Assembly: GCF_001704415.2 (NCBI RefSeq)
Contig: NC_030813.1
Coordinates: forward strand, 12,790,001-12,854,000
Origin: Capra hircus
Lineage: Eukaryota > Chordata > Mammalia > Artiodactyla > Bovidae
Length of the DNA: 64,000 nt
Reading direction: 5' to 3'
Below, one piece after another: positions 1 through 12,242 of this stretch. Position 1 is the first letter of the stretch; the number at the start of each line of letters is the position of its first letter. The notes beneath the pieces were generated by a model. It saw nothing but the letters and a program-made list of their open reading frames with translations. It did no database searches and was not told the DNA's origin. Made by a program: the position numbers and the translations under genes.

Positions 1-460
1 TCTAGTCAAGGCTATGGTTTTTCCAGTGGTCATGTATGGATGTGAGAGTTGGACTGTGAAGAAAGCTGAGCACTGAAGAATTGATACTTTTGAACTGTGG
101 TGTTGGAGAAGACTCTTGAGAGTCCCTTGGACTGCAAGGAGATCCAACCAGTCCATCCTAAAGGAGATCAGTCCTGAGTGTTCATTGGAAAGACTGATGC
201 TAAAGCTGAAAGTCCAATACTTTGGCCACCTCCTGCAAAGAGTTGATTCATTGGAAAAGACCCTGATGCTGGGAGGGATTGGGGGCAGGAGGAGAAGGGG
301 ACGACCGAGGATGAGATGGCTGGATGGCATCATGGACTCGATGGACGTGAGTCTGAGTGAACTCCAGGAGTTGGTGATGGACAGGGAGGCCTGGTGTGCT
401 GCGATTCATGGGGTCGCAAAGAGTCGGACGTGACTGAGAGACTGAACTGAACTGAACTGA
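1..460 (+). mobile_element. BovB LINE, 3' end
   Basis: 3' part of a BovB retrotransposon, cut by the window's left edge. The frame at 116-433 encodes the typical BovB C-terminus (KEISPECSLERLMLKLKVQY, RRRRGRPRMRWLDG, MDREAWCAAIHGVAKSRT). The element ends in the ACTGAACTGAACTGA short tandem typical of BovB and ART2A tails. It is relatively young and little degraded. Confidence 0.9.
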
Positions 461-504
461 ATGCATGCTTCTGTGTCAAGAGTAACATTCCCTCTTCATA
501 AAGT

Positions 505-1335
505 ATTCCAAAGCATTTCCTCCTTCTGCCCTTGCTCCCTTTCAATTTAAGGGCTACTTTTCAACATAAAGTCAGTTTATGCCCCGTCTTTGCTATTACT
601 CCTAATCAATCCTCTTCCCTCAAATTAAAGCCAAAGTTCCTGAAATAGCCTATATGCTCTTTGGTGCTGCCTTGGGCTCTCCCCTGACCTTCTCTTCCCC
701 TCCCTCATGCTACTCCAGCTACAATGGCCTCAAACATGCCAGGCACACTCCTCACTTGGGGCTTTCTCTCTGCTAAGGTTTCTATTAAAAAGTACTCCCT
801 GGGATTGACATATATGCACTACTGATTCTATGGATACAGGAGATAACTAACGAGAAGAGCTCGGGGAACTCTACTCTGGGCTCTGTGGTGACCTAAATGG
901 GAAGCAAACCCCCCAAAGAGGGGATATATGTATTTATAGCTGGTTCACTTTTCTGTACAGCAGAAGCTAACCCAACATTGTAGAGCAACCACACTTCAAG
1001 AAAAAGTAAAAAATAAAATAAAATGTACTCCCTCCAAACAAAGCCGAGTTTCCTTGTTCAACTCTTCCAGGTCTTCTAACCATCCCGCCTTCAGTAACAT
1101 GCTGCTCCCCATCCCCCTCCCTTTCTTCGTCCTGGCTGTATTTTTCTCCTTGTCATCTATTGCCATCTCTCTTCCCACATACTTTACTTTTTCCCTTGGT
1201 GACCATCTCTCTCCTCTCAGGCAGACTGAAGCTACATGAGGGCAGGGTTCTGCCCCTCCCTTCATGGCACCTAGAATTCTGCCTGCCACGTAGTAAACAT
1301 ATAATATGTGCTTGAATAAACAGATACACAGATGG
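505..1335 (+). mobile_element. L2 LINE, 3' end, interrupted by an L1 fragment
   Basis: Degraded L2 with the usual pyrimidine-rich stretch and a 3' end resembling the consensus (ACATGAGGGCAGGGTTCTG, then GCCTGCCACGTAGTAAACAT and CTTGAATAAA). An L1 3' end at 801-1020 splits it. Confidence 0.6.
801..1020 (+). mobile_element. L1 3' end inserted in L2
   Basis: Matches the ruminant L1 3' UTR (GGGATTGACATATATGCACTA, CTGTGGTGACCTAAATGGGA, TTCTGTACAGCAGAAGCTAA) and ends A-rich. Flanked by target-site copies AAAGTACTCCCT (ending 800) and AAATGTACTCCCT (1021-1033). Confidence 0.75.
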
Positions 1336-1584
1336 TAAGCTTGCATTCAGACTGGCAGAAAGGCTACTATGAGGGAAAAATCTGAGATGACCTAGGGAGG
1401 AATGAGCAACTGCCTGGTTGTTATGTTTAAAAATCAACATCTTTTAAGTTATAGAAAGCAAGCACTGAAGAATATTCTTAGAATATAAAGTGTTCTGTTC
1501 AGTCTAAATCACTTAGCAAAGTACTTAAGAAGACAGTGACAGGAATAATCTGCAGGAAGCTACCCTTGGGAGTTTTTAAATGAA

Positions 1585-1792
1585 AAGTGTGAAAGTGTTA
1601 GTTGCTCAGTCTTCTCTGACGCTATGCTACCCCATGGACTGTAGCCCACCAGACTCCTCTGTCCATGGGATTCTCCAGGCAGGAATACTGGAGCTCCCCT
1701 TCTCCTAGGGATCTTCCCGACCCAGAGATCGAACTCGGGCCTCCTACATTGCAGGCAGACGCTTTGTCATCTGAGCCACCCCAGGGAAAGCT
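1585..1792 (-). mobile_element. Bov-tA SINE
   Basis: Reverse orientation: ends with the tRNA-like head complement (CATCTGAGCCACCCCAGGGAA) and starts with the GTTGCTCAGTC tail complement. TTTTAAA-type sequence flanks both sides. Confidence 0.85.
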
Positions 1793-2569
1793 GTTTTAAA
1801 GTGAAAGAAGAGTTACATTTCAAACATTTCGTAAATCTGGGTGGTTACACATGGAAACAAAGCTTTTAAGAGCTATGGAGAATAGCTGAGGAAAAGTCTC
1901 TATTGGAATTTCTTTACACTGAATGACTTAACTCTGAAACTGAAAATTCTAAGTGCTCCAATTATTGGCAGACATCATTCAAATCCAATTTGAGTCAACA
2001 CTACTCAGTATAAAGCAAGAATTAGTGTTAATGTATTGAAGAAAATCAGAGAATGATGCAGAATCCAATAACAAAAGAGCGTACCTAACCTGAATCAGAA
2101 AAATGCACTACCTTTTGCTTCCTCTAAAAGAGGTGTCACAATGAACTCATAGATATACACCTAGATTATTTGTACAAATATTTGTACCTCATTTCACTTG
2201 TTAGAAAACTGTGTGTAGTACATTTCATATTCCATTAATTTTATGAATTCAGTTCTCAGCTATTCATTTTTCTTTTTATCTTTATAAAGTCCCAGGCTAA
2301 CAATTGTTTTGGGCATTTTTAAAAAGAAGTTCTGACCAGATGGAGCCAAATGACATTCATAAAAAAGATTTTTGTTCCAAAAAAGATTTTATTTAAAATA
2401 ACCCATATAAACAGTAACTGTTACCAAATTGCTACGAAATGGGATCTTTCCTATTTGATGACACAAGCTATGATAATACCTTTTATGTTCTGCCTATGAG
2501 AACCAGCACTACTTTTACTAAAGCTCAGGTTGAGAATCAATATAAAAATATTACACTGGTACAAGGATT

Positions 2570-2790
2570 ATAATTTGCTAATAATTTTAGAATGCTTGCT
2601 CTGTTAAGCATTTTGCAAACATCATATTTAATTATCATAAAAGCCCTATGACTTCAGTGTTGTTATGATCACTATTTTGAGAAAACAGGTCTTGGAGAAG
2701 TTGACTGCCCAGGGTCAGGTAGCTGAGAGGTGGCTAAAATGAGAATTGGGATTTGAGCACCCACATTTTTAATGTGGCTTCCAAAAAGGC
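2570..2790 (+). mobile_element. MIR SINE
   Basis: MIR core and 3' region recognisable: CTGTTAAGCATTTTGCAAA, AATTATCATAAAAGCCCTAT, AGGGTCAGGTAGCTGAGAG, GGGATTTGAGCACCCAC. Confidence 0.7.
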
Positions 2791-3098
2791 TGTGTGGTCT
2801 GAGTCATACTATGTGAGCTTATGATAGAGTCATTGGTGGGCGCACCGACATTGCGCTCTGCTTTTGAGAAATGAAACATAGGCTGTAAGTGATATTTTGC
2901 ACTTTATCACTTTCGTGGTGAAAATGTCAAGACCAAAAATCAGAACACTTGAAGAACTGTTAACCTTTAAGGTAATAATCAGAATTATGTCCAATAAATG
3001 AATGTGATATCCTTCATTCTGAAGTCACTGCAGTGGAACCAATAAGTTTTGTACATGGTGAAAGTATCTGAACCTTCAGAGGCTTTTATTGATGTATA

Positions 3099-3305
3099 TG
3101 CTGTGCTTAGTTGCTCAGTCGGGTCTGACTCTTTGTGACCCCATAGACTGGGAGCCTGCCAGACACCTCTGTCCATGGGGATTCTCCAGGCAAGAATATT
3201 GGACTGGATTGCCATGCGCTCCTCCAAGGGATCTTCCCAACCAGGGATCGAACACAGATCTCTTGCATTACAGGTGGATTCTTTACCGTCTGAGCCACAG
3301 ACTGG
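3099..3305 (-). mobile_element. Bov-tA SINE
   Basis: Full-length reverse-orientation copy from the GCTTAGTTGCTCAGTC tail complement to TACCGTCTGAGCCAC. Confidence 0.85.
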
Positions 3306-4453
3306 CTATAAAATCTTATGAAAAGATCATAGAGGCTATTTTTAATATCTAGATGTTAACTTTGTTTATAATATTATCTTATGAATAATTACTAAGTAAA
3401 TATAAAATAAGTACACATGAGTTTCAAAAATAGGGAACAAAAGCTAAGATTTATTCTCTTTTTCTGAAAGTACAAGAGATAGAAAATACATTACCAGCTT
3501 AATCTTTTAACACAAATGAAAGTTAAAAAATTGTGATTGCTATGAAAAAAGAAAAATGAAAATTCAGTTTTTTTAAAGAAATCTATCTTATGCCATATTT
3601 TGAATTTTCCTCATATCCTTCAAATGAAAGTAGAAGCCAAATGGCATTTTTCAATTAAATTTGAAAATTTTCATGGTAGTTATGAGACCAATTTTATAAA
3701 GAAAAGGACTTTCATCCATATTTTAGTTTAAGGAATCTTAGCACGCCAACACACATGGTATTTTTGGGAAGCTGGTACAGCCCAGATTGCCTTTCATTGA
3801 GAAATACAACATGGTACAGAAAGTCCTGGTTTCTATGTTACATGTCATAATGCTCCCCAGAAGCTCAGGCTTATGAGCAAGATATGCAATATTAGCTTTG
3901 ATATTTTATGTATTTAGAAATAGCAATACTTTGGCTAAAGAGTTGCCTCTTTTGCTGTCCTGGATGTTTGGGAATTATTTCTGTTCTATATTTTATTTGA
4001 GTTTAAGTAGTAATCCTGGTGGTGGTGCTCTTTGACTTAAAAGTTCCCTTAATTGCATATTATGCTAATCTGTGGATGAATAAGGTCCTTTTCATACCAG
4101 CAACATTACATTAAAAATAAGATTTGAGCTATAGAATAAAGGGCAGCACCACGGCAACTTTTGAAGGGCAGATTCAAACATCTCAGGAAGATTACAAGTT
4201 GAAAGAGAACAGACCTCTGTGACCCTGAGGACATCACTTAATACTTATGGACTCTTCCTATATTTGTACTCAGGGGAGTGTCTCCCTTACATTTGTCTCT
4301 GCTGATTGATGAAGTATCAGGCCTTCAACACAAAGCCTGATACATAGTAACTAATTAGTTAGCATTTGTCACCTCATCTGCCTAACCTCTACTTGAGGTA
4401 CATTCCTGAATGGTATTAAAACAGAGCGAACACCAGACAACAATATTTACTTT
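3306..4453. other. Intron 2 of ANK2, no feature seen
   Basis: AT-rich non-coding sequence without recognisable repeats, convincing ORFs or RNA genes; only short A/T runs. Confidence 0.6.
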
Positions 4454-6285
4454 CAGTTCAGTTCAGTCGCGCTCAGTCGTGTCCGACTCTTTGTGACCCC
4501 ATGAATCGCGGCATGCCAGGCCTCCCTGTCCATCACCAACTCCTGGAGTTCACTCAAACTCATGTCCATCAATTCGGTGATGCCATCCAGCCATCTCATC
4601 CTCTGTCGTCCCCTTCTCCTCCTGCCCTCAATCCCTCCCAGAATCAGGTCTTTCCCACTGAGTCATTCTTCGCATGAGGTGGCCAAAGTACTGGAGTTTC
4701 AGCTTCAACATCAGTCCTTCCAATGAACACCCAGGACTGATCTCCTTTAGGAGGGACTGGTTGGATCTCCTTGCAGTCCAAGGGACTCTCAAGAGTCTTC
4801 TCCAACACCACAGTTCAAAAGCATCAATTCTTCAGCGCTCAGCTTTCTTCACAGTCCAACTCTCACATCCATACATGACCAATACTGGAAAAACCATAGC
4901 CTTGACTAGATCGGACCTTTGTTGGCAAAGTAATGTCTCTGCTTTTAGAATATGCTGTCTAGGTTGGTCATAACTTTTCTTCCAAGGAGTAAGCGTCTTT
5001 TAATTTCATGGCTGCAATCACCATCTGCAGTGATTTTGGAGCCCAGAAAAATAAAGTCTGACTCTGTTTCCACTGTTTCGCCATCTATTTGCCCATGAAG
5101 TGATGGGACCGGATGCCATGATCTTCGTTTTCTGAATGTTGAGCTTTAAGCCAACTTTTTCACTCTCCTCTTTCACTTTCATCAAGAGTGTTTTTAGTTT
5201 GTCTTCACTTTCTGCTGATAAGGGTGGTGTCATCTGCAGTATCTGAGGTTATTGATATTTCTCTCCAGCAATCCTTGCATTCCAGCTTGTGTTTCTTCCA
5301 GTCCAGCATTTCTCATGATGTACTCTGCATAGAAGTTAAATAAGCAGGGTGACAATATACAGCCTTGACATACTCCTTTTCCTATTTGGAACCAGTCTGT
5401 TGTTCCATGTCCAGTTCTCAACTAGTTGCTTCCTGACCTGCATACAGATTTCTCAAGAGGCAGGTCAGGTGGTCTGGGTATTCCCATCTCTTTCAGAATT
5501 TTCCACAGTTGATTGTGATCCACACAGTCAAAGGCTTTGGCATAGTCAATAAAGCAGAAATAGATGTTTTTCTGGAACTCTCATGCTTCTTTGATGATCC
5601 AGCAGATGTTGGCAATTTGATTTCTGGTTCCTCTGCCTTTTCTAAAACCAGATTGAACATCAGGAAGTTCACAGGTTCACGTATTGCTGAAGCCTGGCTT
5701 GGAGAATTTTGAGCATTACTTTACTAGCTGTGTGCAGATGAGTGCAATTGTGTGCAGTGGTTTGAAGCATTCTTTGGCATTGCCTTTCTTTGGGATTGGA
5801 AATGAAAACTGCACCTTTTCCAGTCCTGGGGCCACTGCTGAGTTTTCCAAATTTGCTGGCATATTGAGTGCAGCATTTTCACAGCATCATCTTTCAGGAT
5901 TTGAAATAGCTCAACTGGAATTCCATCACCTCCACTAGTTTTGTTTGTAGTGATGCTTTCTCTGGCCCACTTGACTTCATATTCCAGGATGTCTGGCTCA
6001 GGTGAGTGATCACACCATCGTGATTATCTGGGTCATGAAGATCTTTTCTGTACAGTTCTTCTGTGTATTCTTGCCACCTCTTCTTAATATCTTCTGCTTC
6101 TGTTAGGTCCAGACCATTTCTGTCCTTTATTGTGCCCATCTTTGCATGAAATGTTCTCTTGGTATCTCTAATTTTCTTGAAGAGATCTCTAGTCTTTCCC
6201 ATTCTGATATTTTCCTCTGTTTCTTTGTACTGCTCACTGAGGAAGGCTTTCTTATCCCTCCTTGCTATTCTTTGCAACTCTGCAT
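4454..6285 (-). mobile_element. BovB LINE, about 1.8 kb
   Basis: Longest BovB in the window, reverse orientation. Minus-strand fragments, in element order, encode the region upstream of the reverse transcriptase (IRMGKTRDLFKKIRDTKRTF, KDRNGLDLTEAEDIKKRWQE at about 6277-5894). The palm domain follows (TDWFQIGKGVCQGCILSPCL near 5390-5330) and then the region after it (LKTLLMKVKEESEKVGLKLN, about 5190-5130), ending at the CAGTTCAGTTCAG tail. Frames are broken by stops and indels, so it is not autonomous. The 5' half is missing. Confidence 0.92.
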
Positions 6286-6374
6286 TACTTTATTACCTGG
6301 TTAAATTCTGGTGACTGAGGAGAATCAACGTCATACTTTGCAAGGAGGTCTACTTCAATTTTACTGGTTCTCAG

Positions 6375-6600
6375 TAGATTATACACAGTAATAGCAGTTA
6401 GAATATGTACACCTTAGAAAGTCCTTTCGTATTTCATATTTAATTCACATTGCTGCTCAGTGTGTAAAATTGAACACATTGTTATTTTCTTGTCCTAGAG
6501 ATTAGAAAGATGTCACTTTCTAACTTGAAATGACTTGACAAAAGTGGAGACGGAACTTAAACTTGAGCCTCTGGGCTCTAAATTCTGTGTGATTTCATGA
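6375..6600 (+). mobile_element. Degraded MIR SINE
   Basis: Weak similarity to MIR: an aligned order of a CATATTTAATTCACA-like block, a 'tgtcctagagattagaaag' block and GGAACTTAAACTTGAGCCTC. Confidence 0.4.
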
Positions 6601-7090
6601 CATTTTGTTGCCTTCTCACAAAAACAAATGTTCTTCCCTTTTAGAGTAATGTGTTAGTAGACACTGGGCCAGAAGAAAAATATGTTAAGCTACTAAAAAC
6701 TTTTCTAGGTAACTCAAGAGGTTAGGTTCATAACTCTATAAAGCAGATAAGAAGTCAGCATCTACTGCTGAGAGTTTTTCTTTAAAAAAAATCCAAAGAT
6801 CTTTTATATGATTAAGATATTTCTTATATTTTAGGGTAAAGTGGACTTGGTTTGACTGAAGTTAATGTCTTTTTCCTTGAGTTCCTCTTCTGGCATCACT
6901 TATGAAGATTTTATCTAAATAAACTAATACCTCAGACAGTTTCATGCCTTTTTTCTAGCATATTACAAATATAGAATGTTAATGAATTGGTATTAAAATT
7001 GGGAAAATGTATTTAATGTACTTGAAAAAACTCTAAAAAAGCATGTTAAAATATTTAAACAATTTATATTCATTCTCACAGGCAGTTTTG

Positions 7091-7151
7091 GAAGAAGTTC
7101 ATATGTCTATATAGGAATTTGGAGAAAGTTCATACATCTATATAGGAATTT
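7091..7151 (+). repeat. 30-bp direct duplication
   Basis: Two adjacent copies (7091-7120 and 7121-7151) sharing AGTTCATAyrTCTATATAGGAATTT with few mismatches, immediately before a BovB fragment. Confidence 0.8.
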
Positions 7152-7152
7152 C

Positions 7153-7598
7153 ATATAGTCAAAGCTATATTTTTCCAATAGTCATGTTTGGATATGAGAG
7201 TTGGACCATACAGAAGGCTGAGTGCCAGAGAATTGATGCTTTTGAATTGTGGTGCTGGAGAAGACTCTTGAGAATCGCTTAAGCTACAAGGAGATCAAAC
7301 AAGTCAATCCTAAAGGAAATCAACCTTGAGTATTCATTGGAAGGACTGATGCTGAAGCTGAAGCTCCAATACTTTGGTCACCTGATATGAAGAGCTGTCT
7401 CATTGGAAAAGACCCTAATGGTGGGAAAGATTAAAGGAAAAAGGAGAAAGGGGCAGTAGAAGATGAGATTGGTAAATAGCATCACCGACTCAATGCACAT
7501 GAAACTGAGCAAACTCCAGGAGATGGTAAAGGACAGCAGTAGTCCGTGGGGTCACAGAGTCGGACATGACTTGGAGATTGAACAACAATAAGAATAAG
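7153..7598 (+). mobile_element. Older BovB LINE 3' end
   Basis: BovB pattern with many substitutions: GTCAAAGCTATATTTTTCC, GTTGGACCATACAGAAGGC, GGAGAAGACTCTTGAGAATC, GGGTCACAGAGTCGGACATG. More diverged than the copy at 1-460. Confidence 0.85.
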
Positions 7599-7901
7599 AA
7601 TTTGGATGTTCTTTCTCTTTTAATATATGAAAACCCCAAATTATTTGTTCAAAAACTACTAGAAACATATCAAATAAAAGAATTCATAACGAAATATAAG
7701 ACAAATAAGAAATGGAAGTATAAAATGTGAAGGTCTTATATACTAGGATAAAGGCATTTGGCTTGATTCCATATGTCAGTGCCAAAAACTATGAAAGGTC
7801 TGCTATGTTATCTTACCTATAAGCGAAACTGCTAAACTGCTATGGCTTCCTAATGCTGGAAGAAGACCCGAGTCTCCTAGATGAGAGACAATGGACTTCA
7901 T

Positions 7902-8120
7902 GCATGCATGCTAAGTTGCATCAGTTGTGTCCAACTGTTTGCGACCTATGGACTGTAGCCTACCAGGCTCCTCTATCCATAGGATTTCCCAGGCAAGAAT
8001 CCTGGAGTAGGTTGCCACGTCCTACTGAGGGGGTCTTCCCGACTCAGGAATTGAACCTGCATCTCCGGAGGCTCGTGCATTGCAGGTGGATTCTTTACTA
8101 TTGAGACACGAGGGAAGCTC
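7902..8120 (-). mobile_element. Bov-tA SINE with target-site duplication
   Basis: Reverse Bov-tA. TGGACTTCAT occurs on both flanks (about 7892-7901 and 8123-8132). Confidence 0.85.
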
Positions 8121-8920
8121 AGTGGACTTCATAGTTCACAGCAAAGAATCGGCTGGCTGTCAACATGTTGCCTACATCAGTTCCCTATGTCCCCTCCCAA
8201 TCCCAAGGAAGTTACACAGAGGAACATGGATACCTGTGCATACCGTGGGTTGTGTTAAAGAAGAATTAACCTTCAGGGATTCACAGGTTTTAAACTAAAA
8301 ATGAATAAGACATTTTCTCTGAAGGAATGAGCTACCTAATCCCTTAAGGTTGCTCACTGCAAACACTACCCTGAGATATGCCCCAGATAAACAGCATTCG
8401 GTGTCTTGCATTCTTGTCACACCCAAAGGAATACATAGGGATGCTCAGGGTTATAGCAGATTGATTCCTAAAAGCAAGCAGCACTCAATATTTTTTAAGC
8501 CAAGAGATATACTTCCCTAAAGGACAAGAAATATTGCCATTGGTGACAATACTTCCTATGGTGGAAAGTCTTGGGAGGAGCAAGGAAATTCCTGTACCTT
8601 TTGCAAAAGTCTGCAGGTAATTTTTATATGACAACCACACTCATCTAAGCATTGGAAGCCATAGAAAGTTTGGGGGTGGAGGAGTACCATAAAAATATTT
8701 TTATTTTAGAAAGATGACTCAAGACAGCATAGAGACTGACCAGAGTGACAAGATGAAGAGAGAACCTAATTAAGCGGGGGCTTACGGCAACTATGGTAAG
8801 TGACCATACTGTGGGTTAATGCAAATTTGTGGATGTGGAAAATGAACCAGGAAAGGAGTGCTGGACTGAAGTAGGGGAGAAGACAAGGGTAGAAACCTGT
8901 TGGAACTAAGTATTAGTAAG
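8121..8920. other. Intron 2, no feature seen
   Basis: About 800 bp of non-coding sequence without a repeat or gene I can name. Confidence 0.5.
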
Positions 8921-9989
8921 GAAATTGACTATGCTAAAGCCTTTCACTGTGTGGATCACAACAAACTGTGGGATATTCTTAAAGAAATGGGAATATCAGA
9001 CCACCTTACCTGCCTCCTGAGAAGCCTGTATGCAGGACAAGAAGCAACAGTTAGAACCAAACATGGAACAACAGACTGGTTCAAAACTGGGAAAGGAGTA
9101 TGTCAAGCCTGTATATTATCACCCTTCTTATTTAACTTATTATATGCAGAGTACATCATGCAAAATGCTGGGCTGGATGAAGCACAAGCTGGAATCAAGA
9201 TTTCCGGGAGAAATATCAACAACCTCAGATATGCAGATGATACCACTTTAATGACAGAAAGTGAAGAGGAACTAAAGAGTCTCTTGATGAAGGTGAAAGA
9301 GGAGAGTGAAAAAGCTGGCTTAAAACTCAACATTCAAAACACAAAGATCATGGCATCCAGTCCAACCACTTCATAGCAAATAGATGAGGAAAATATGGGA
9401 ACAGTGTCAGATTTCTTTCTCTTGGGCTCCAAAATCAATGCAGACGCTGACTGCAGCACGAAATTAAAAGATGTTCCTTGGAAGGATAGCTATGACAAAC
9501 TTAGTGTATTAAAACGCAAAGACAACACTTTGCTGACAAAGGTCCATACAGTCAAAGCTATGGTTTTTCCAGTAGTTATGCATGCTTGCGAGAACTGGAC
9601 CATAAAGAAGGCTGAATGTCAAAGAATTGATACTTTTGGAATGTAGTGCTGGAGAAGACTCTTGAGAGTCTCTTGGACAACAAGGAGATCAAATCAGTCA
9701 ATCCTAAAGGAAATCAACCTTGCATATTCATTGAAAGGACTAATGCTGAAGCTGAAGCTCTAATACTTTGGCCACCTCCTGGGAAGAGTGATTCACTTGA
9801 AAAGACCCTGATGCTGGGAAAGACTGAAGGCAGAAGGAGAAGAGGATGACAGAGGATGAGATGGCATCACCGACTCAATGGACATGAGTTTAAGTAAACT
9901 CAGGGAGATAGTGACGGACAGAGAAGCCTAGCATGCTTCAATTCATGGGGTCACAAAGAGTCTGACACGACTTCGCAACTGAACAACAG
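8921..9989 (+). mobile_element. BovB LINE, RT domain to 3' end
   Basis: The frame 8900-9376 keeps a long stretch of the BovB reverse transcriptase. A first palm motif reads IDYAKAFHCVDHNKLW, where the catalytic Asp after AKAF appears replaced by His. GTTDWFKTGKGVCQACILSP follows, and then the second palm motif YADDTTLM with both Asp present. Downstream the frame breaks into several pieces. Diverged BovB; inactive. Confidence 0.9.
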
Positions 9990-10941
9990 AAAGAAAATCA
10001 GCAGTTAGGAATTTGGGAGGAGAGCAAGTTTGAGTATGACAAGACATCGGATTCAGTTTTTGAGAAGTTGTATTTGAAAGATTCACTAATTTCAAGGGAC
10101 TACAGAATGAACATAACTGGGCTAAATACACATCAGGATATATATATCAGTATATATCACGACATTCTAGAGATGATTTAGAACTAGACAATGAAATTTA
10201 TCTCCTGCTAGCTTATAATTAGGCAGGATTACTCATTTCCCAGTTAGCTCTGTCATGCACACACACATCAGCAACATTTAGCACACTATAGTGAATACTG
10301 GCGTTCACGAGACACTTTTATTCATGGTATTAAAATCTTACAGAAAACACAAAAATCTCAACATCCCTGGGATCAAATAATATCCAGAATGTATAATACC
10401 ATCTAAAGTCCTTAGCAAATGGATGTGATAAATGAATAATCCAAATACCTCATTTAAGCCAACAGTTTCAAACTCTTCTCACTCAAATCCATACTTTAAT
10501 AGGAATGCCAGGGTGGGGAGGGGTAAGCAGGTGCATAATTCTGATTTTATTCTTTTATTTCTCTATCCCAAGTTGTAATAATCAGTTACCCCCTGAATAA
10601 AAGGCTTACAGCAGACAAGAACAGAAGCCAGCATCTGGATAACTAGTTGATAATAAATGAGCAGTATTTCAGCTAAGGGCAGCCCAGATCATTTCATAGG
10701 CAAACCTGATGTTCAATCTATTTTTGATCTATCTACTTTGCTGGTATTATTAGATCTAGATACAAATGTCTGAGGCTTTAAAAGTTGGTAAGGAGGCAAA
10801 AATGAACTTTCATAATTCTGGACTGGTGCTATTTTAGTAAATTTAACAAGAGACAAAAACCCTGCTGGGTTTTCTGAGTGTATCTATAGGTAACAGGAGT
10901 GTCTTTGGCGTATAATAAAGAGGCAGCTGCAGGGCGCTTAC
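9990..10941. other. Intron 2 next to exon 2, no other feature
   Basis: Non-coding; a (AT)n-like patch near 10138-10160. The bases just left of the exon complete the GTAAGCGCCC donor on the minus strand. Confidence 0.6.
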
Positions 10942-11043
10942 CTGGTTGCAGGTATTGATGTCTATGCCCCCCTTCAGATATTCCACGACTTTGTCTAAGT
11001 TGCCTGCTCTGGCGGCACGGAGGAAGCTTGCATTGCTGTCAGA
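10942..11043 (-). CDS. ANK2: ANK2 exon 2 (ankyrin-B, start of membrane-binding domain)
   Basis: Read on the minus strand this is a 102-bp, phase-0 exon of 34 codons. It begins SDSNASFLRAARAG and ends GIDINTCNQ. The splice sites are textbook: a pyrimidine-rich tract and CACAG just before the exon (plus 11044-11060), and CAG|GTAAGC at its end (plus 10937-10942). The residues match the first ankyrin repeat of ankyrin-B. The paralogues differ at several positions: ankyrin-R has SGNLDKALDHL and ankyrin-G has AGHLEKALDYI where this exon has AGNLDKVVEYL. Ankyrin-B is a cytoplasmic adaptor that couples membrane proteins (ion transporters and channels, L1-family adhesion molecules) to beta-II spectrin through its stack of 24 ankyrin repeats. 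The following exon, which should start NGLNALHL, was not found below 10942, so intron 2 runs off the left edge. Identity is near certain; the species is inferred from repeats only. Confidence 0.95.
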
Positions 11044-12012
11044 CTGTGAGAAACAGAAAAGAGCTTCAGTGAGTTACTGATAAAGTGAGAACATATCAAA
11101 AACAAAGAAACAAGAATGTTTGCACCACAGATCAGAAAAGCTTTGGCTGCAAAATAATTCAAACCTGAGTTTAAAACACTCAATAATAATTAACAGGACA
11201 AGTGAGCAACCTCACAACATTTCTAGAGAGCTAAGGACATTAATGTCCATGGGAATACATTCTGCTCTATTAAAGAGTGTAAAAGAATCATTAAAATAAA
11301 AATAATTTTACTGCTTTATTCCAAATCTTTGGCTACATTTGAAGAGGAATTTATACTACCCCCAAATCCACTTTTACCCATTCATTTTAGCCTCAGGAAG
11401 CTAGTGACTTTATACTGAGCCTAGTATGGAGCCAAAAAGGAATAAAAAACTGCAAAGAAATGAAAGGTTCTGGGTTTCTTCTTTCTTCCTTGACTGGTTT
11501 TCAGATGCATCTGAGGGAGAATACCGACTACGGGTCACCTGGAAGTCATCTGTCCTTATGATAGGGGAAAAACAGAAAGTTGCAAGGATGCTTTGAGGAA
11601 AGCAGATAGTGCTAGCTGGCAGGCGTGGACTGGGCCAATGCAAATTTTGTGATCCTAGTGATTTTGGAAGAACAAGATTAAATTTAAACCAGCTGACATA
11701 ATACCAGATTCAAATCTCTTGGTAAAGATGATCAGTCCGAGTGGAAACTGCCTTCTAAGTTCTCATCTTGAGTCCATTCCTCTCAAAACCTGATCCTGGG
11801 AAAATCAACTGAATCCCCCCGCCCCCACCAAAAAATATGTCCAAAGGAGGCTATTTCAGAGACGTAGCCACAGGCACCTTGCCTCTCTGACTTGCTGACA
11901 AAGTCTGATTTCCAAACCTTAACACAAGGATGATGATAAAACTTCATTAGGTTCCAAGATACTGGCCTCACTCTATAGATCTTGTGGTATAACATCTGAC
12001 TAAAGAGGAAAT
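11044..12012. other. Intron upstream of ANK2 exon 2
   Basis: Contains the exon 2 acceptor and polypyrimidine tract (11044-11065). The rest is unassigned; a minus-strand ORF at 11410-11643 shows no recognisable domain. Confidence 0.6.
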
Positions 12013-12242
12013 GGGCTTCCCAGGTGGCGCTAGTGGTAAAGAACCCACCTGCCAATGCAGGAGACATAAGAGATGTGGGTTCAATCCCTGGATCAGGAAG
12101 ATCCCCTGGAGGAGGGCATGGCAACCCAGCCCAGTATTCATGTCTGGAGAATCCCCATGGACAGAGGTGACTGGCACGTTATGGTCCATAGGGTCGCAAA
12201 GAGTCAGACGCGACTGAAGCCACTTAGCACACACACACACAC
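12013..12242 (+). mobile_element. Bov-tA SINE with (CA)n tail
   Basis: GGCTTCCCAGGTGGCGCTAG head to GACTGAAGCCACTTAGCAC tail, then a CA microsatellite at 12229-12242. Confidence 0.88.

Noticed and set aside
8900..9376. 158-codon reverse transcriptase ORF as a possible functional gene
   Set aside because: It is a fragment of a BovB LINE with a substitution at a catalytic Asp, no endonuclease and a broken frame downstream.
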